From assembly GCF_000328475.2 (NCBI RefSeq), contig NC_026496.1:434001-498000 (forward strand): a stretch of DNA of 64,000 nucleotides. The letters are read 5' to 3'. Positions 62,158 to 64,000 of this stretch are shown here, one piece after another (the stretch's first letter is position 1; each line of letters starts with the position of its first letter). The notes under the pieces were generated by a model. The model worked only from the letters and a program-made list of their open reading frames with translations, was not told the origin of the DNA and did no database searches. Both the position numbers and the translations under genes were made by a program. This DNA comes from Mycosarcoma maydis. Taxonomy: Eukaryota > Basidiomycota > Ustilaginomycetes > Ustilaginales.

Positions 62158-63834
62158 TCAACCAAAGCGGAAGCCGGGTGGAGGACGAGCGCCTCTTTGC
62201 TGACCGGGGAAACCGCCTCCCATACCGCCCATACCTCCCATACCACCCATCGGGAAGCCACCGCCCATTCCCCCACCAGCACCGAACAAATCGGCGAGAT
62301 TGATCTCGACTCCTCCTGGACCACCGAATCCACCGGCCATTCCCATACCGTCGTGTTCGAGGTCATCTGCGCCGGCATCGTAACGCCTTCGCTTGTTTTC
62401 ATCGCTCAGGACGTTGTAGGCCTCGCTACAGAGCTTGAACTTTTCTTCATCTCCGCCCTTATCCGGGTGATGCTTGAGAGACTCCTTGCGATAGGCCTTT
62501 TTGATATCGCTATCTGAGGCATCCTTGGCGACGTTGAGGATCTTGTAGTAGTCCTTCTTCTTGCTTCGCTTAAGGTCGATTTCGGCGGAGCGCAGTTCGC
62601 GCTGCAACTGTTCGGCTTCTCGTCCTCCGGAAACCGACGCTTCTTGGAGCGCGCTCTTAAAATCGCGCACGGCGTCTTCATACTTTTCGGTAGCGAGCAA
62701 TGCTCGTGCACGCGTACGCAGCGCTTTCACATAGCCGGGATCGAGTTGGAGCGCAGCATCGCAGTCAGCGATAGCCGCTTTGTGGTCGCCTTTCTTCGAG
62801 TTGGCAGTAGCACGATTCGAGTAGAGGATCGCTTTGAAGCCTTGGGCGGGTCCATCGCGTTGCGAGTTGTCACCAGCAATTTCCAACGCCTCAGTGTAGC
62901 TGCGTACAGCAGCGAGGTTGTCGCCTTTTTTAAAGCTCGTGTTTCCCTCTTCCTTCTTGGCTTCGAGTCGACGACACTTTTTGAGCAGATCCCTGGCACC
63001 GGACTGTTCGGGATCGGAACGCAGCGCAGCCTGACAGTGCGCAATCGCTTTGGCCGTGTCACCCTTGGCGAGCAGGATGCGTGCACGTACGAGGAGCGCT
63101 TCTGGATTGCTAGAGTCGGCACGGAGCGCGTCAGCAATAACGCTGTTGGCCTGGTCGAGGTTGTTCTTGTGCAGGTAAACCGTGGCGCGCATGATTCTCC
63201 ATGCGAGCGGCACATCGCTCTCGGAAATGCCTGCGTGCGATTGAGCCTGGTCGAGCGCAAAAGCGGCCACGGACCAATCGCCCTGAGCGCAAAAGCTCTG
63301 GAAGGAAGCGAGGTGATCTGCGACACTGTTGGCCTGCTTTTCAAGTTGCTTGGCCTGCTTGAGCGTGGGCTCATCCAAATCGCGCAGGCTGACAACAGGA
63401 TTGAGCACTGAGAGCGCACCTGAAGGATTGCCAAGGTAGAGGTGACACCTTGCCAGACGGATCAGCGTCTTGGGCTGAGCAACGGCATCGGGCGACTGCT
63501 TGGCCTGCACATCTTTGGCGAGCTGACAGTCGGACAGTGCAGACTTGTACATCTTGAGACTCATCTTTGCGGCCGCACGGTTGGTGAGAAACGTCGAGTC
63601 GGTGGGATCCAGCTCGTAAGCTCGTGTGAAGGCATCGATGGCTTTCGAGTATTCCTTTGCTGAGAACAGCTGGTTGCCCTGTGTCTTGTACTGCTGTGCT
63701 TGATCTTTGTCCTCTTGTGATGGCTCGCGGGGCACTGTGGAAGCAGAAGCGGTCGAAGCACCATTGGCGTTGCCGTTCATGTGTGTGCCATCTTGCTGGT
63801 GCGAGGACGAGGGGCGGGGTGAAGAAGATGTCAT
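62158..63834 (-). CDS. TPR and J-domain co-chaperone (DNAJC7-like)
   Basis: One exon, 558 residues. The N-terminal 40 residues are Ser-rich. TPR motifs span about residues 45-400, beginning [20 protein letters not shown] and including [19 protein letters not shown] and [20 protein letters not shown]. The J domain lies at ~428-490 ([20 protein letters not shown]) with the HPD triad at 456-458. The C-terminus is Gly/Met-rich ([18 protein letters not shown]). The order TPR-then-J is that of animal DNAJC7/TPR2, which passes clients between Hsp70 and Hsp90; the Gly/Met tail is an addition. It is expected in the cytosol. Confidence 0.93.
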   Translation of the reverse strand: MTSSSPRPSSSHQQDGTHMNGNANGASTASASTVPREPSQEDKDQAQQYKTQGNQLFSAKEYSKAIDAFTRAYELDPTDSTFLTNRAAAKMSLKMYKSALSDCQLAKDVQAKQSPDAVAQPKTLIRLARCHLYLGNPSGALSVLNPVVSLRDLDEPTLKQAKQLEKQANSVADHLASFQSFCAQGDWSVAAFALDQAQSHAGISESDVPLAWRIMRATVYLHKNNLDQANSVIADALRADSSNPEALLVRARILLAKGDTAKAIAHCQAALRSDPEQSGARDLLKKCRRLEAKKEEGNTSFKKGDNLAAVRSYTEALEIAGDNSQRDGPAQGFKAILYSNRATANSKKGDHKAAIADCDAALQLDPGYVKALRTRARALLATEKYEDAVRDFKSALQEASVSGGREAEQLQRELRSAEIDLKRSKKKDYYKILNVAKDASDSDIKKAYRKESLKHHPDKGGDEEKFKLCSEAYNVLSDENKRRRYDAGADDLEHDGMGMAGGFGGPGGVEINLADLFGAGGGMGGGFPMGGMGGMGGMGGGFPGQQRGARPPPGFRFG

Positions 63835-64000
63835 TGAGCTAAGGTGCCGAGCCGGGTACGGAGAATGCTCTCGCTTTTGGGGTGATCAAGTAGGCAGGAG
63901 CCGATTCGAGATCGATGCGTCTGTCGAGCTTTTCTTCCGAAAACAAGCGAGAAGAGCGACGATGATGAGGACAATAATCAGATGGACAGTCTGAAGGATC
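63835..64000. other. Right edge, promoter side of the J-protein gene
   Basis: 166 bp upstream of the J-protein start. The open readings here are too short to call a gene. Confidence 0.5.

Overview
The window is nuclear DNA of a basidiomycete smut fungus (Ustilaginaceae), probably Ustilago maydis or a close relative. The evidence is long, mostly intron-poor genes on both strands, fungus-specific proteins (Zn2Cys6 factor, COG3, Vam7, quinate-pathway enzymes), short GT-AG introns, and intergenic DNA full of a 7-bp unit (ATTCGTG / CACGAAT). The species assignment rests on general resemblance, not on a search. I count 18 protein genes and one tRNA gene; there is no intact transposon, CRISPR array or rRNA.

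Layout. 1-1307 (-) is an MFS drug transporter cut by the left edge. 2582-2665 is an intron-containing tRNA-Ala(AGC). 2914-4860 (-) is a COQ11-COQ10 fusion for coenzyme Q. 6214-8331 (+) is an SVOP-like MFS transporter. 11079-13889 (+) is an arrestin-like protein, 15971-18052 (+) an F-box/RCC1 protein, and 18195-21827 (-) a large Zn2Cys6 transcription factor with a 5.3-kb gene-poor flank. 27123-28793 (-) is a Doa1/PLAA WD40 protein that lacks the PUL domain; it is divergent from PCNA (29685-30878, +, four exons). 32008-34911 (-) is COG3, 35495-36682 (+) Arp2 and 37277-38182 (+) a Vam7-type PX-SNARE. 40286-41854 (+) is an aldehyde dehydrogenase ending in AKL, with a candidate upstream presequence exon at 39733. 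42692-46288 (+) is a MIT-rhodanese-USP deubiquitinase. 47001-47942 (+) is an orphan zinc-knuckle protein resembling a retroelement Gag/ORF1. 48545-50341 (-) is Rtf1.

52038-60904 looks like a quinate/shikimate catabolic cluster: a quinate-type permease (-), a quinate/shikimate dehydrogenase (+), a 3-dehydroshikimate dehydratase (+) and a DHA2 transporter (-). Together the first three would take up quinate and oxidise and dehydrate it towards protocatechuate. The 3-dehydroquinase step has no gene here and might be supplied by the AROM pentafunctional enzyme. 62158-63834 (-) is a TPR/J-domain co-chaperone (DNAJC7-like).

Most of the other genes are housekeeping. Several concern membrane traffic and ubiquitin (arrestin-like, F-box, Doa1, COG3, Arp2, Vam7, USP), but nothing shows that they form a regulated unit. 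The points most worth a second look are the possible dual mitochondrial/peroxisomal aldehyde dehydrogenase, the quinate cluster, the COQ11-COQ10 fusion, the PUL-less Doa1, the orphan zinc-knuckle gene, the charged insertion in PCNA and the dispersed heptamer.
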